Source of the DNA: Peltaster fructicola
Taxonomy: Eukaryota > Ascomycota > Dothideomycetes
Direction of reading: 5' to 3'
Length of the DNA stretch: 64,000 nt
NCBI GenBank assembly: GCA_001592805.2
Contig: CP051139.1
Location: 4,030,001 to 4,094,000 of the forward strand
In this document: positions 53,379-64,000 of the stretch, piece by piece
Position numbering within the stretch: the first letter of the stretch is position 1
Layout: each line of letters begins with the position of its first letter
Translations under genes and position numbers: made by a program
The notes under the pieces: generated by a model
The model's database searches: none
The model's input: only the letters and a program-made list of their open reading frames with translations
Told to the model about the DNA's origin: nothing

Positions 53379-55509
53379 TCATAATGCACGCTTGGCTTCA
53401 AGGATGCGTCTCGGCTTCCATCTGGTCAAAAGAACTGCCAACGACACAACGGGCAGGACTATCAGTAAGGCCTGAATCCAGAACCAGTCGCTCCTTTGCG
53501 CAGTGACATCAGGTGATGCCACTTGCGCCTGACCGTGCAACATGTGGACGACCACCACAAACCCGCCAAATGGCTCCATCAGCACGTTGATATGCGTGCT
53601 GTTCGAGCTCACACCAGCATTGATCTGTATCTCACGACTGTCAGGAAGGTCTGCGACTGACAGGACAGGTTTGTCTATACCGAGCTCTGCGATAGCCAGG
53701 CTGATACGACGAGGAGCACCTTGCGCTGCTCGATCAGTCCTTGACTCAGCGATGTGTACAGTCTCTCCATTGATCCCTGCAATGTACAGCTCATGGCCTT
53801 TCCTCTTCGCAACCACGAAGAACTTGCCTGGCTCCCCCATCAAGAAACGAGTCTCGTCCCACACAAAAGGTATCCTGCTCAGCAAGCTCATGACTTCATG
53901 ATCAACACCTCGGTATACCTGCGGACTCTCAGGAAAGCAACGAAGCCCAGTATCGATGATTACAAAGAGTGCAATTTCATGAGCAACCGTCGTCAAAGGT
54001 GCATCTTGCGGATAGATGTCCTGGGAGATTGTGCCTGGCGCATAATCTGCAGGTCCGATTGTAAGTCTGACAAAAGCTTCATTGACATTGTTTTCAGGCA
54101 TCTGTGGTGCATATGCGATCTTGTTGGTGTAGTACTCTGACGTAACAAGACCTTCCGATGACAGCAGATTCGGCCATGTTCTCTCCCAACCATGCGGCAC
54201 TGGACAGTTGTGGAAGACGATCATAAGCTTGAAATTTGCAGCATCAGCCAAAATGTCGAGCAGGTATTGCATCATGCCTTGCTTCTCACTCTCAATACCA
54301 TCGACCTTGATCCCAGCGACATTCAGATCTACCAACCACTGCATGGTCTTCCGTCTTGTGGCAGCGTCAAATAGCAGGTCTCGTGGAGTTACATCGGATG
54401 CATTGTTGTTGGGTCCGGCAGAATTCATCCACACCCATAATCGAACATCGCGAGAGCGAGCATATTGGCTTGTCTCCTCTAGCGTCACCTGCTCACCATC
54501 CTCGGTCTGTCGATCCCAAGTGGCATCGAGAAGCGAGTACGGCCAGCCACGCTCGGCAGCAAGATCAATATATGCTTTAGCAGCGCTGAAGTTCATCGGA
54601 TTGCTTGGATTGGCATACCAGCTCCAAGAGGTTGAGCCAGGCTGAATCCAGGTGATGTCCTCAATCTGAGTCGGTTGCGACAGGTCGGTGACACTAGTAT
54701 CTTGGATCAGTGTCTGAGGGCTGCTGCCAAGAGTCAGTATACGCCAGGGTGATGTCCAAGGTAGCATCATCTCAGGCATGCCCTCGCCAAAAGCATCATT
54801 GCCATTGAAGGGCATTGGGAAGGCGAGAGACACAGTGCCGTCCTCTGAGATCCTCGCTATGTGGCTCGCAGGTGCGCTTCCGTCGAATCCTGCTTCTTTC
54901 AACATAAGCCAAGCTTGTCTACCGCCGATTGTTGCTCTAAACATCGCAGGCAGACCGAAACCGTATGGCGACTTTCCCGTGTGCTTTACAGAACCAATCC
55001 TGGCTTGCTCACGATCGTCACGCGGTTGGTAGAAGGTCTGATACTGTGATTTGCTCGCATCGTAAGGCTGGGCAAGCTGAATGTCATCCTCAGCTTTGGC
55101 TATATGGAAGGTCGTCGCCTCACGCAGTACTTTCCTCGGCAGCAGGTCCAGTTCATCCTGTGGGAAGTGATATCGAAATGCAACAGCAGCATCTGACAAG
55201 GCGAACTCTACGCTCATAAGCTGTCCAGCCTCGTTGCGGATATCGCACTGCCACAACTTGTAGAGGTAGGTTATGTGTTCCTGCTTGCCCTGCAAGAGAG
55301 TGTAGGAGCCGTGCAAGTCAGGTTGTGGTTGACAGTGAGCCGCGTGAAGCTCGTCGACGAAGTTTCCACCATCATCTCGAACGAGGCCGAGTGACGACTC
55401 AAATCACCTCTGCCTCGCCAGCAAGCAGGATGGAATACGTGAGTCGCCTCGCGGCAAGGCGCACCACGACACTCAGTAGGCCGTCTGGAGCGTCGAAGGT
55501 CTGCAGCAT
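53379..55509 (-). CDS. GH97-type glycoside hydrolase with C-terminal membrane anchor; 5' end disrupted or incompletely modelled
   Basis: The main frame (about 55403-53379) gives some 670 residues. GH97 enzymes are retaining alpha-galactosidases or inverting alpha-glucosidases. Seen here: GKSPYGFGLPAMFR, WPYSLLDATWD, a VRLWVWMNS strand and GIKVDGIESEKQGMMQYL, where the Asp of IKVD fits the nucleophile of the retaining branch. A C-terminal segment WIQALLIVLPVVSLAVLLT followed by KPRR looks like a membrane anchor. Upstream, 55509-55401 in another frame reads MLQTFDAPDGLLSVVV ... GEAEVI, the normal GH97 N-terminus, and ESSLGLVRDDGG continues it one base shifted. That is a one-base frameshift (pseudogene, allele or base error). 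No signal peptide was found. GH97 is mainly bacterial, so transfer is likely. Confidence 0.8.
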
Positions 55510-55972
55510 CTGACTACGCTCCAGCTGCCATCATCCTTCAGTGGAGTTATGGTTGTTGGAGAAGCAACAAGGTTGAGCTTTCCTTGCTCGCTCTCGTCAG
55601 TATACATATCGTTGCTACATGCAAACACGTGCCTTGCATGCAGCTTCAATTCGCTAACATGTGGTACCCTGGCAATGCTTGACGCCACTATCTGCATCTG
55701 TGGCCTGGATAGATAGCTGTGAAGACACAACCCGGATTGAAGCTGTCTGACAAGTTTCGATGCATGTGAGATCCAGTCCACAATCCTAGCTCTCTACATT
55801 GTCCATTGCTAGAAGATATGTCTCGGCAGACTCAAAACATGAGATAGACCATGGACTTTGTGAAGAAAAGATGATGACTTTTGCGGTGTTTCTGGCTTGG
55901 GTATGTACATGAATCATTCCCTTTTTATACATTAATGAGTGATAGACAGACCCTAATATTCATAGCTTCGCT
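55510..55972. other. Gap between tyrosinase 3' end and GH97 5' end
   Basis: About 460 bp. It should contain the GH97 promoter and possibly its missing signal-peptide exon; a minus-strand frame reading KLNLVASPTTITPLKDDGSW lies just upstream of the proposed start but does not join cleanly. Confidence 0.3.
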
Positions 55973-57958
55973 CTAAAGAGCAGTGGCAGCAGCAGATGAC
56001 AATGATGTAGCAGCTACACCACTCGGGAGTGGCTGGGCATCAGTGTTCGTGGTGTTCGTGATAGAGTTTGGCACTGCAACAATTGGTTGAGCGTTGACAT
56101 CAGCCTTTGGTGTGACGACGGTGTGCTTGACGTTCAGGACAAGGCCGCCGTTAATTGCGTCGCCTCCAATGTCATCGCCATCGACAGTAACCAGACGCCA
56201 GATCAGCTTGGCATCGACGTACTTTTGAACGGTATCCGGCTCCATGTCCTTGATGCCACCGAGGACGAGCTCGTTCAGGAGGGCATCAGTGATAGGAACA
56301 ACACCGTTAACCTCAGTAGTCATAGACGATCCACCTGCCTGGGAGACGGAGAAACCACCGACGCGGTTTGCGGCGCCAATGTAGTTGTCGTCGGCAACGG
56401 CACCAAAAAACAAGTGGAGATCGAATGACTTGCCCTCTGCAACGGACTTCTTCAGGGAGCAGCCGACGGAATACTCGTTGAATGAGCCATTGGCGGCAAT
56501 CAGCATTGATGAGTATGGAGCCAGTTGATCAGTAGTTGGTGGCTCGACCAGGATAGTGTTGTCCGCGGCTTGACGGACCTGAAGATTGCGTCTGAGCTTG
56601 GATGAAGCGGACTTGACAAGAGCTTGCTGAGTACGACCAGTACCGTAGATGGCGTTAGCACGGCTGAGAGCAGTGGCGGCATCAGGCGAGTCTGAGAGCT
56701 CAGGGTAGGTATAGCCAACTGCAAATGTGTTATACAGCTTATTTGGCTGCCACCAGTCAGTGTCGCCTTGCGATGCTCGGAAGGGCAGCAGTTGGAAGGT
56801 GTCGTCACGATCGCCTGCATCGACTACGAAGGTCTGATCCGAGCCATAGGTGCTATCAACGAATGTAGTCGGGTTGATGGCTTGCCAGATAGCGCCGAGT
56901 CGATCGACGTTGCAGTGGTGCAGCCAGAAGATTGGGTCGAATGCCGCAATGTCGAGGTTTGCCATGGTACCTGCGACAGTGTTGTGGATGGTGTTGTGGA
57001 TACCCTCGAGAGACTGGATGTTCGGATTGCTGTCGCACTGCTGCTGCTCGTCGGTGTTGTAGGTAGCGAACACGTTCCAGCAGACATTGGCAGTGTTGAA
57101 GAGGAGCGCGGTGTTTCGCTTGAGTGAAGCACCAGCATTCTGCATGTTGGTCAAGTACTTGCTGCCACGATACGTTGTTCGGCCGCCGTTCTGTCCAACA
57201 GCGATCGAACCACCGTTGGACGTTGTGCCCAGGTTTCCGTCGCTAACTAGAGTGTGAGAGTAGAGAGGGTTATTGATGGTCATAGACTGGCCAGTGGCTG
57301 GATTGGTCACAGAGATCTGCTTGTTTGCGAGGGTGCCAGGGACACCAGTGCCCTTAGCCCAATCCCAGTATGGGTGTGCAAGAGTGGCAGCGGCAGCCTG
57401 GTAGGTCGCTCTTTGTGGCACGTACCAGTTGTTTGCAATGCTGACAGCTGCGGCAACCATTTCCTGCTCGACAAGTGTCACGTAAGGCCTGTGCCAGAGG
57501 TAGAAGTTCTGATCGCCGTGGAAGCAGTAACCAGTGCCTTTGTAGCCAGTTGTTGTGTCACCGAACCCTCCTTCATCGTCCCAGTACTGGTGCGGTGCGC
57601 CATGAATGCCAGCGACCTGGAAGTAGCCAGCGACAAGACTGGCGGAAGCATTCTGCCATTGTTGGTAGCCGAGGACAACCAGATCAAGCTCAACCTGGCT
57701 CAGGGTGTCGATGTCCTTCCTCGTTCGGACACTGCTTGCGCTTGCAGTAGACGGATTCTGGTATGGTACAGGAACATATGGGCCGCTTGGAGTAGCAACT
57801 GGGGTAGAGGTGGAGAGTATGCTAGAAGTAGAGAGAGAGGTTGAAGTGGGAATTGCTGAAGTCGTCACTGGCAGCGATGATGTAGATAAGAATGCCGAAG
57901 AAGTAGAGATCTGAAGCGACGAAGTCGACGACAGCATAGTCGAAGGTGCGGCACCCAT
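55973..57958 (-). CDS. Tyrosinase (type-3 copper phenol oxidase)
   Basis: One long exon encodes 661 residues from the first ATG in frame. Tyrosinases hydroxylate monophenols and oxidise o-diphenols to quinones, feeding melanin-type pigments. CuA ligands: His119 (AGIHGAP), His147 and His156 (GYCFHGDQNFYLWHRPY); Cys145 two residues before His147 fits the Cys-His thioether of fungal enzymes. CuB ligands: EGIHNTIHNTV and DPIFWLHHCNVDR. Residues 1-75 are Ser/Thr-rich and likely O-glycosylated or linker. The C-terminal third is the cap-like domain with EYSVGC. No signal peptide is in this exon; a 5' exon reading MYKRQLPRQATP at 58018 ends in GTAAGT and may supply it, but I could not place a normal intron. 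The gene lies in tandem with GH97. Confidence 0.9.
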   Translation of the reverse strand: MGAAPSTMLSSTSSLQISTSSAFLSTSSLPVTTSAIPTSTSLSTSSILSTSTPVATPSGPYVPVPYQNPSTASASSVRTRKDIDTLSQVELDLVVLGYQQWQNASASLVAGYFQVAGIHGAPHQYWDDEGGFGDTTTGYKGTGYCFHGDQNFYLWHRPYVTLVEQEMVAAAVSIANNWYVPQRATYQAAAATLAHPYWDWAKGTGVPGTLANKQISVTNPATGQSMTINNPLYSHTLVSDGNLGTTSNGGSIAVGQNGGRTTYRGSKYLTNMQNAGASLKRNTALLFNTANVCWNVFATYNTDEQQQCDSNPNIQSLEGIHNTIHNTVAGTMANLDIAAFDPIFWLHHCNVDRLGAIWQAINPTTFVDSTYGSDQTFVVDAGDRDDTFQLLPFRASQGDTDWWQPNKLYNTFAVGYTYPELSDSPDAATALSRANAIYGTGRTQQALVKSASSKLRRNLQVRQAADNTILVEPPTTDQLAPYSSMLIAANGSFNEYSVGCSLKKSVAEGKSFDLHLFFGAVADDNYIGAANRVGGFSVSQAGGSSMTTEVNGVVPITDALLNELVLGGIKDMEPDTVQKYVDAKLIWRLVTVDGDDIGGDAINGGLVLNVKHTVVTPKADVNAQPIVAVPNSITNTTNTDAQPLPSGVAATSLSSAAATAL

Positions 57959-60900
57959 ATTGGACGGTTGGAGAGGATAGAATCCCTAACGAGTGTGGTT
58001 CGAAGTGCGATACTTACGGCGTTGCTTGTCGGGGCAGCTGTCTCTTATACATAACGGCCATACAGGAGCTCGCAAACAAGAACCGAGGGACCACCTTCTT
58101 GTCTTGCTGTGAGGTGCAGTTGAGCGCTTGCCGACCATTGAAGATGCGCCGCCGATCTGCTAGCTGCATAAAGTGGCTATTAGTAGAGAAGCATGATACC
58201 TTTTGCCTTTTCAGCATCCGGAAGCAATATTCGCTGAGCTAGCCATGACCATCTCAGCTCAGATGCAACGTGCGGATAGCCAATCATGCTGGGAAACAGA
58301 CGAGCAACATGACATTGAAATAGCTCGTGGTGGCAGTCATGAGGACCATGGAACAGGCGACCGGCTGCTGCAGTGGTACCAGGGCTGACAGCACTTCAGT
58401 CGTGCAGGGGGCCAAGCATAAGAACCGGCCGAAACAATAAGCAATCGTCGCCACCTCGTATTCCTTGTGTTGTAAGTAGACACTGCAGACCGTTAATAAT
58501 CAGACAGCGCCGTTGTGCGCTTCCCCGCAGGTGCAGGGAGTTCATGCATGCTGGCTCCAGGAGATGGTCATTGTATGTGTCATAGGATGCCATGTGTTGT
58601 CTTCATGGCGTGGTAGGACAAGTCTTGTGTGGCTGTCACTACTCGGGCCTGTCTGCTCTGTTTGTTATCGTGCCAGTACCGATTCTTGGATGCCGAATTC
58701 CATCTCGGTCCCATCATAAGGTGGATATGAGCGCGAGACATGGCTTGTCTAGTAAGCCACATCCACCGCCAAGTTGTCTAGCCAGGTACGCAGCGGAGCG
58801 GAAAATACTAGCTCGATGGATGAGCGTCATACCATAGTTTGCTTTCGAGAGGTGCGAGATCTGCCAAGAGGACAAGAAAAGGACATCGTGTCATACTGTA
58901 CAGTCCGGCCTCGTGATCGATGACAATAGCTCTCAGCTAGCTGCCGCCGGAAGTCGAGGATACCCTGCGTTGAATTACCTGGCCAGTGTGTATGCGTTTT
59001 CGTAGTGCAAATGAACAAGTACTCAAGTTGGCCATCGCGATCAAGATTGAGTTAGCGCTACTCTCGTGGTCATAAGCACGTGTAAGCTAGTCAAAAGTCG
59101 TTGCAATGGTCAGGCAGTGTCAGGGCTCGTCCAATGTCCACAAATCGGTGCAAGACTGCGGCGCAGACCTTGTTCGCTGTAACCATGCAGAAATTTTGAA
59201 CTCCTGGGGTACGAGCCTGGCTGAGTGATCCTCGCGGGCGGCTGCAGAAGATGTACTGGAGCTAGATGCCTCTCGACGACATGGTTTGGTGTTGCTCGTA
59301 TTGGTGACCTGCTTCTGTATGGTTTGACGTCGCTCGCAGCAGCTTCACCTGCAGCTAACACAGCAGCATCTATATGCGGATCAGTAGCTGGGAAGCGCCT
59401 CACCTATTTTCAGGTTACATCGGACAGCACCGGTGAGTACGAGTGCCTTGACATCACCAGTGAGAAGCACATCAACTATACTCACGCTGCTCTGATGCCA
59501 CGCTTCGCCTTGCACAACTGGCGCCTCGCCTTGTGGGCCACTGCAGGAGTGCCTCATGGGAAGGCGCATCGCCGCTCCATCGAGATACACATATCGGTCC
59601 ATGCGCTGTAATGTTGGCGTTCTTCACAAAAGCGAGGAGGTTGACACCCATTCGTCAGACCAACATCGAGGATCTTGCTTACGATTCGCTTCAATGGTCT
59701 CACTAAAGACTGCTACCATCATGGCCATCACCATGAACACGATGAGCACAAGACGCTATTATGTGCCACAGAGGTGCCAACGACAGCACTCAGCGCGAGA
59801 GTATGGCTTGCCCATTACTGCTCCAGGTCGTGGTTGACTAGCACCAGGATGGTAACCATCTCAAGAGCCGGAGCCAGCAAAGACACTTTTTGGGCTTGTG
59901 GCCCATGAGCTTACACGGCAAACGGGCCTCGTGCAGACGCACTTCAACCCTCACAGCGACTGCACTCAGTTCGTGGCAGACACCGCCGACCACATGGTTC
60001 TCAGAGCAGGACTTTCCGGCAAACGAGACATAGTCAGTGATTGAGAGGGTGACCGAAAGGCGATCAACCCGGCTGTGTAGAGAGGCCTGCGCCGAGACAC
60101 AGCTGAATGGCGTCCTCTCCCAAGCTGACCTCCTCCAGACTATTGCTTCGTGTCACCGCATATTTCGCGATACGGTCTAGGCGATGAGCTATTTCTTGAG
60201 GTATGGCGACTAGTCGGTGTCGTACATGGGCTCAAGAACACTGCTGACCAGGCGAGAGCTTGTGCAAGAACATTGTCTAGCGGTTGTGTCAGTCGGAGGA
60301 TTCAAACGACGATCTGCTTAACTCATCACCAGACAGCATTCTCCTGCCAGCACATCAGACCAGAGACAGAGCTCTTTCTTCAATCAATCTTAACGCTGTC
60401 GCCCAATGTCTTCATCTGTGCATCGAGTGCAAGATGCACCACCCGCACTGTCGAACCGACATGTGCAAGGAGGTGCGGTACAACAGACATGACAGATAAG
60501 CCGCTGCTGCCCGTCATAGGCACTATCCAACATTCCTGGATCTATGACAGCTCTAGCACAATACAATATCACTGGCAGCGCTTTGGTATGGCTATGGAGG
60601 GCGAGCGTCACAGGCACTTATGTGTCCGAGTCATATGATGCGGCTGATGCTGCCAAGTCAAAGAGGCTCGTCTGCGCTGCTCTCTCAGTGAGCGTCAACA
60701 CCTGCTTCGATGACAGTCGGCGGTAGATCTGGCGCGACATAGATGAGCAACACGGCCGGCTCCATTTCGACAACCCCGAGGGCGTCAGGAGTAGAGAGAC
60801 TGCCTGTCTCAGTTGCACTCGGAGCGCTTGGCATGGTTGGAATGTGGAATGAGGAGCGACGAATGGCACATCCACGACAGTCTCATGCACGCACGGCAAA

Positions 60901-61565
60901 CCGTGGCATATGCCTTGCCAGTCTGGCACAACACATCGCAGCTTCGTAATGGTCCCTTGTGTCGTGCTTCAGTCATGTCTATCGTGGTTAACTTGTGGAT
61001 CACATGACTTGAGATTGAAGCTAATCCATAGTCGGAGTGCCAAGCCAGACGACGCTGTCTTCACATCTCCACATAGCTCATGTGTGCCCTCTAACAATCC
61101 ATTCCTCTTCGTGCTTCTTCCGTTTCTCGCGATGCTACGCCTCTGCGCGGCACGTACGAAGCAAGACCACGGTAGGCGGAGCAGAAAATGCTTCCATACA
61201 GGCTACGTGGTCTGAGGAGCGGCACAGCAGACTCAATCCTTCCCGCGCGACTATGGTGCTGGAGCCAAAATCTCATGATCTGGCAAACTCGCTCCTCAGC
61301 CTATCGACCATGGAGTCGGATCAGGAACCTCGATTCCATGGTCTGATTCTAGCAGTTCCAAGCCTGCACCGCCGCATACTTCCCATGAGGTCATGCTACA
61401 TATACATGTCATCGTGCAAGACTCCTTGTAACGCTACGACTCAAGTCTTTCAGCAGCTTCACGATGCCTCTTGCTGTCAACAACGCATGTTATTACAATT
61501 GTGATGTACTAATTCACTTTACCGGATCATCATGGCGGGTGAGCTAGCAGGTCATCACTGCGCGC
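57959..61565. other. Gene-poor region, 3.6 kb
   Basis: No confident gene. The first 100 bp probably includes the tyrosinase 5' exon or leader. A minus-strand frame near 59381-59602 (MDRYVYLDGAAMRLPM ...) ends by donor-like GTGAGT and has weak coding character; other frames look random. No repeat, transposon or RNA gene recognised. Confidence 0.35.
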
Positions 61566-62768
61566 ATGCGACTGACAGTACGACAGGATCCATATGCGGT
61601 TGCATTACTGACTTTGCACTGTGTCGCTCTGCTCATAGCTGTACTGAGCCTACTGTTCAGCAAATACTACAATCGCTGGAGGTTGACACATGCTGTGATC
61701 CACCAGAGAGGTCGATGGGAGTTCGTTGCTGCATGCGTTGCGATATTCATGTGAGTGGTACATTCGTACTTGCCAAGAACATGCTGACGACCGATTGCAG
61801 CTTCAACGCCCTCACTGTCGCTGACGCAGTGATCCGAGAGACCAGCTCAACCGTCGCATATTCTTACCTCATCCTATACATCTTCGTCGACTTCTTCGGC
61901 CTCCTCTCTGAGCTCCTGGTCCTGGTGATACTTTCAAACTTTGCAAAGAACAGCATCATGAGCAGCCGTGGGCGAAGGCATTACGGCAATGCTGCAAATG
62001 TCGCTCTGGCTCTTCTCCTACTCGCTGGCACTGCCGATATTGTCATCCGGAGCTTATGGACAGGTGTGAGGATCAACAGTGCGAGGACTGCCTATTCACT
62101 CTACAATCCAGATACGGAGTTCAGCCGCTTGTTCAGATATCCAGGTGAAACATCGGCTGCAACGATCAATGGCATTACCAACTTGGCTTACCAGAGCGTA
62201 TGCCTGCTCGCACTGATAATGGCCGCCAGTGTTGCTGCAATTCATGCTCGATGGGAACGTGGACAGCTGGTAAGTGATGCTGGCACAGGTGGAGCTGTGA
62301 CTAATCAGATACTATCAGATTTCCCTGCTGCTGGTCGGCTGCTCCACCCTCCTTCTCGCGTCACACTACATCCTATACGTCGTCGTCGATGCTATTGACT
62401 TGACAGCAGGATTCGCTGGGCTCAGTGTGAGAAAAAACCTGACACTAGGAGCCATCCAGTTCTTCTTCATCGCTCCTTCAGTGGCAGACTTAGTGCTGGC
62501 TTTGGTGCTATTACTGCTCCTGGTCATGGCGTTCTACAGCTGGCGGACGACAGACATGAATGTGTCAATTGGCAGTTCAGAGCAACAGATTCAGAGGGAT
62601 CCGAAGGCTCCTCATCAGCAGCCATTGGTAATAGCACCAGATCTTCATTCCCAGCAGTTTTCGCAGCATGCCACACACAGTGGTCAATACAGTGACCAAC
62701 GACAGTCACAACCCGCCATAGCATGGAACAATAATGAGAAGACCGGAAGCAGGCATGTTTATGCTTGA
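61566..62768 (+). CDS. Orphan multi-pass membrane protein (about seven helices)
   Basis: Three exons (61566-61750, 61801-62269, 62319-62768; introns 50 and 49 nt) encode 367 residues. About seven hydrophobic segments are visible, including VALLTLHCVALLIAVLSLLF, FVAACVAIFIFNALTVAD (spanning intron 1), LILYIFVDFFGLLSELLVLV, ANVALALLLLAGTADIVI, SVCLLALIMAASVAAI, ISLLLVGCSTLLLASHYIL and VADLVLALVLLLLLVMAFY, then a polar Gln/His-rich tail of about 75 residues. Layout (short outside N-terminus, seven helices, cytosolic tail) resembles fungal GPCR-like or rhodopsin-like proteins, but I see no Lys for retinal or family signature. Function unknown. Confidence 0.75.
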
Positions 62769-63059
62769 GAGAATGACGGTAAGGTTCATTGTAGATAGGA
62801 GTAAGTATAACGCAACGAGGGACCAGTCCTTCGGTTTTTGTAGTATTGTCCACACCATTGTACTGGTGTCTGGAACATCCCTTCCGCACAGTGGTCGTAC
62901 ACATGTGCTCTCCCAGTGTGGTTGTACAACAAAGCCTTCTCTACTTCTCTTAGCGGGTAGTCCATTTTGCCCTGAACGCCTCTGAATGCAATGCTAGCGA
63001 GTGATCTCACACAGCAGGAACGAGATGCAATAAATTCGTGAAGTCGTCATATATGCCAA

Positions 63060-63638
63060 TCATGATCGTGTCCTCGTAGTCACACCAGGCGACTTCCTCG
63101 ACACTTGACGCACCTCCTTCTGTGCAAGGCTGTCCACCAGCTCTTTTCGTGACTTGCTGCTCACGGACGCCATGGTCCCAGCGACAAAGTACTCCTGCTC
63201 GCCTTCGAGCTCGAGGTGAGTGTGGACTGGCAGCCCTGGGCTGCCCATTGGAAGCAGTCTTGGGCTCAAAGGTTTCTCTCGCAACGGTGAGGTCGCCCTT
63301 GCAGCAGCCACTGCGTCTCTGTGATACATGAGCAACTGCTTCTGTGCTTCACTGTACATCCTCTGATGTGTTCTCGGCGACAACGGAGCTCTTGCTGATC
63401 CCTCCTCATCCGGTGTGTTCTGGAAGCTGCCCTGTGGCGATGGGAAGTTGGCGGGATGGAAACGAGGTAGTGTGGGTAGTCGAAGTGATGTGTTGGTCCG
63501 TCGACCAGAAGGCATGCTTCTGTTTGCAACAGATCGTGGTGAGGGTGGCTGGAGAAGTGATTCAAAGCGCGATGGTTCGTATCTAGACGAGAGAGGCGAC
63601 GCTGGTCGCATTGACGGCGATGTGCGTGCTGAAGGCAT
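63060..63638 (-). CDS. Hypothetical basic low-complexity protein (192 aa)
   Basis: A single exon with ATG at 63638. The N-terminal 100 residues are Ser/Pro/Arg-rich with repeated SP/TP sites (MPSARTSPSMRPASPLSSR, RSVANRSMPSGRR), suggesting a disordered phosphoprotein. A short helix-like core YSEAQKQLLMYHRDAVAAAR is followed by more SP sites, then HTHLELEGEQEYFVAGT and a charged tail SRKELVDSLAQKEVRQVSRK. Codon composition and absence of stops support coding, but I recognise no family. The gene converges on the membrane-protein gene. Confidence 0.6.
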   Translation of the reverse strand: MPSARTSPSMRPASPLSSRYEPSRFESLLQPPSPRSVANRSMPSGRRTNTSLRLPTLPRFHPANFPSPQGSFQNTPDEEGSARAPLSPRTHQRMYSEAQKQLLMYHRDAVAAARATSPLREKPLSPRLLPMGSPGLPVHTHLELEGEQEYFVAGTMASVSSKSRKELVDSLAQKEVRQVSRKSPGVTTRTRS

Positions 63639-64000
63639 CTTGTTTTAAGTGGCGAGTAAGGTAGTCCTGCTCCTCGGGCTTGTTGTGAGGTGGTGATGTT
63701 ATTGTAATTTGCTCTCTTTGTAACCATCAAGGCCTCCAAAGGATAACTTATTGCACACAATGTTCGTTGAAAGAGCACAAGGCGTGGGTAGCAGTGGAAG
63801 TGTTTCTTGAGTCGTCCGGCGTAAAGTATAGACGAGTTGGTGTTGGAGTTATGTGGCCCGCGGCTGACACAGGATCGACGCAGCAACGCAGCAACAGCCA
63901 GTGCGACGACGGCAGCGACATATATGAGCCGGGACAAGTGCACTAGGATAACAGGCTGTGCTGAGGTGATCATCCGCTGGTAGAGTAAAGATCTTCGACA
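63639..64000. other. Window end, upstream of the low-complexity protein
   Basis: About 360 bp, probably promoter and leader for the minus-strand gene. An overlapping long minus frame through here is considered a shadow. Confidence 0.3.

Noticed and set aside
57985-58017. A 32-nt intron joining the upstream tyrosinase frame
   Set aside because: Too short for an ascomycete spliceosomal intron and without a branch site, so not built into the gene model.
63266-63973. 235-codon minus-strand frame overlapping the low-complexity protein gene
   Set aside because: It overlaps a better-supported frame with a proper ATG; the Arg/His/Ser-rich translation is typical of a shadow of a Ser/Pro-rich gene.

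Overview
This window reads as nuclear DNA of a filamentous ascomycete (Pezizomycotina, probably Dothideomycetes; the class is an inference). The genes have short spliceosomal introns, mostly 43-52 nt, with GTRNGT donors, CTRAY-like branch sites and YAG acceptors. They are spaced a few hundred bases apart, and the families are typical of moulds: a DUF4045-gelsolin protein, an ankyrin-PH oxysterol-binding protein, a TOS1 wall protein and a tyrosinase. I recognise no transposase, reverse transcriptase or viral gene and no CRISPR array.

Layout. 0-14.4 kb is housekeeping: the 3' end of a kelch-like protein, TFIID subunit TAF4, the pre-mRNA cleavage endonuclease YSH1/CPSF73, a GNAT-domain protein, an ARL2/CIN4-type small GTPase built from six small exons, and a 1529-residue DUF4045-gelsolin protein. 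14.9-23.0 kb carries an OSBP/Osh1-type sterol transfer protein, an orphan membrane glycoprotein and an MFS transporter. 23.0-26.3 kb is gene-poor, with an intron-containing tRNA-Thr(UGU) and coding-like scraps. 26.3-37 kb carries an SDR-fold protein, the ribosome-associated Hsp70 SSB (seven exons), an ethanolamine/choline phosphotransferase, a nine-exon hexose transporter with one GC-AG intron, and a TOS1-like wall protein. 37.3-49.4 kb carries mitochondrial GatB, RNA polymerase I subunit RPA190, an Asp-nucleophile alpha/beta hydrolase, AP endonuclease APN1 and a C2H2 zinc-finger protein. 49.4-53.4 kb is gene-poor, with an intron-containing tRNA-Gln(CUG) and possible minor genes. 53.4-58.0 kb has two minus-strand secreted or surface enzymes: a bacterial-type GH97 glycosidase with a C-terminal membrane anchor and an apparent frameshift near its 5' end, and a tyrosinase. 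58.0-61.5 kb is gene-poor. The window ends with an orphan multi-pass membrane protein and a basic low-complexity protein.

Most genes are independent housekeeping loci; there is no convincing biosynthetic cluster or defence island. Divergent pairs likely to share promoters are TAF4/YSH1, GNAT/ARL2 and GatB/RPA190. All exon models were built by hand from splice consensus, reading-frame continuity and protein-family expectation; none is backed by transcript data.
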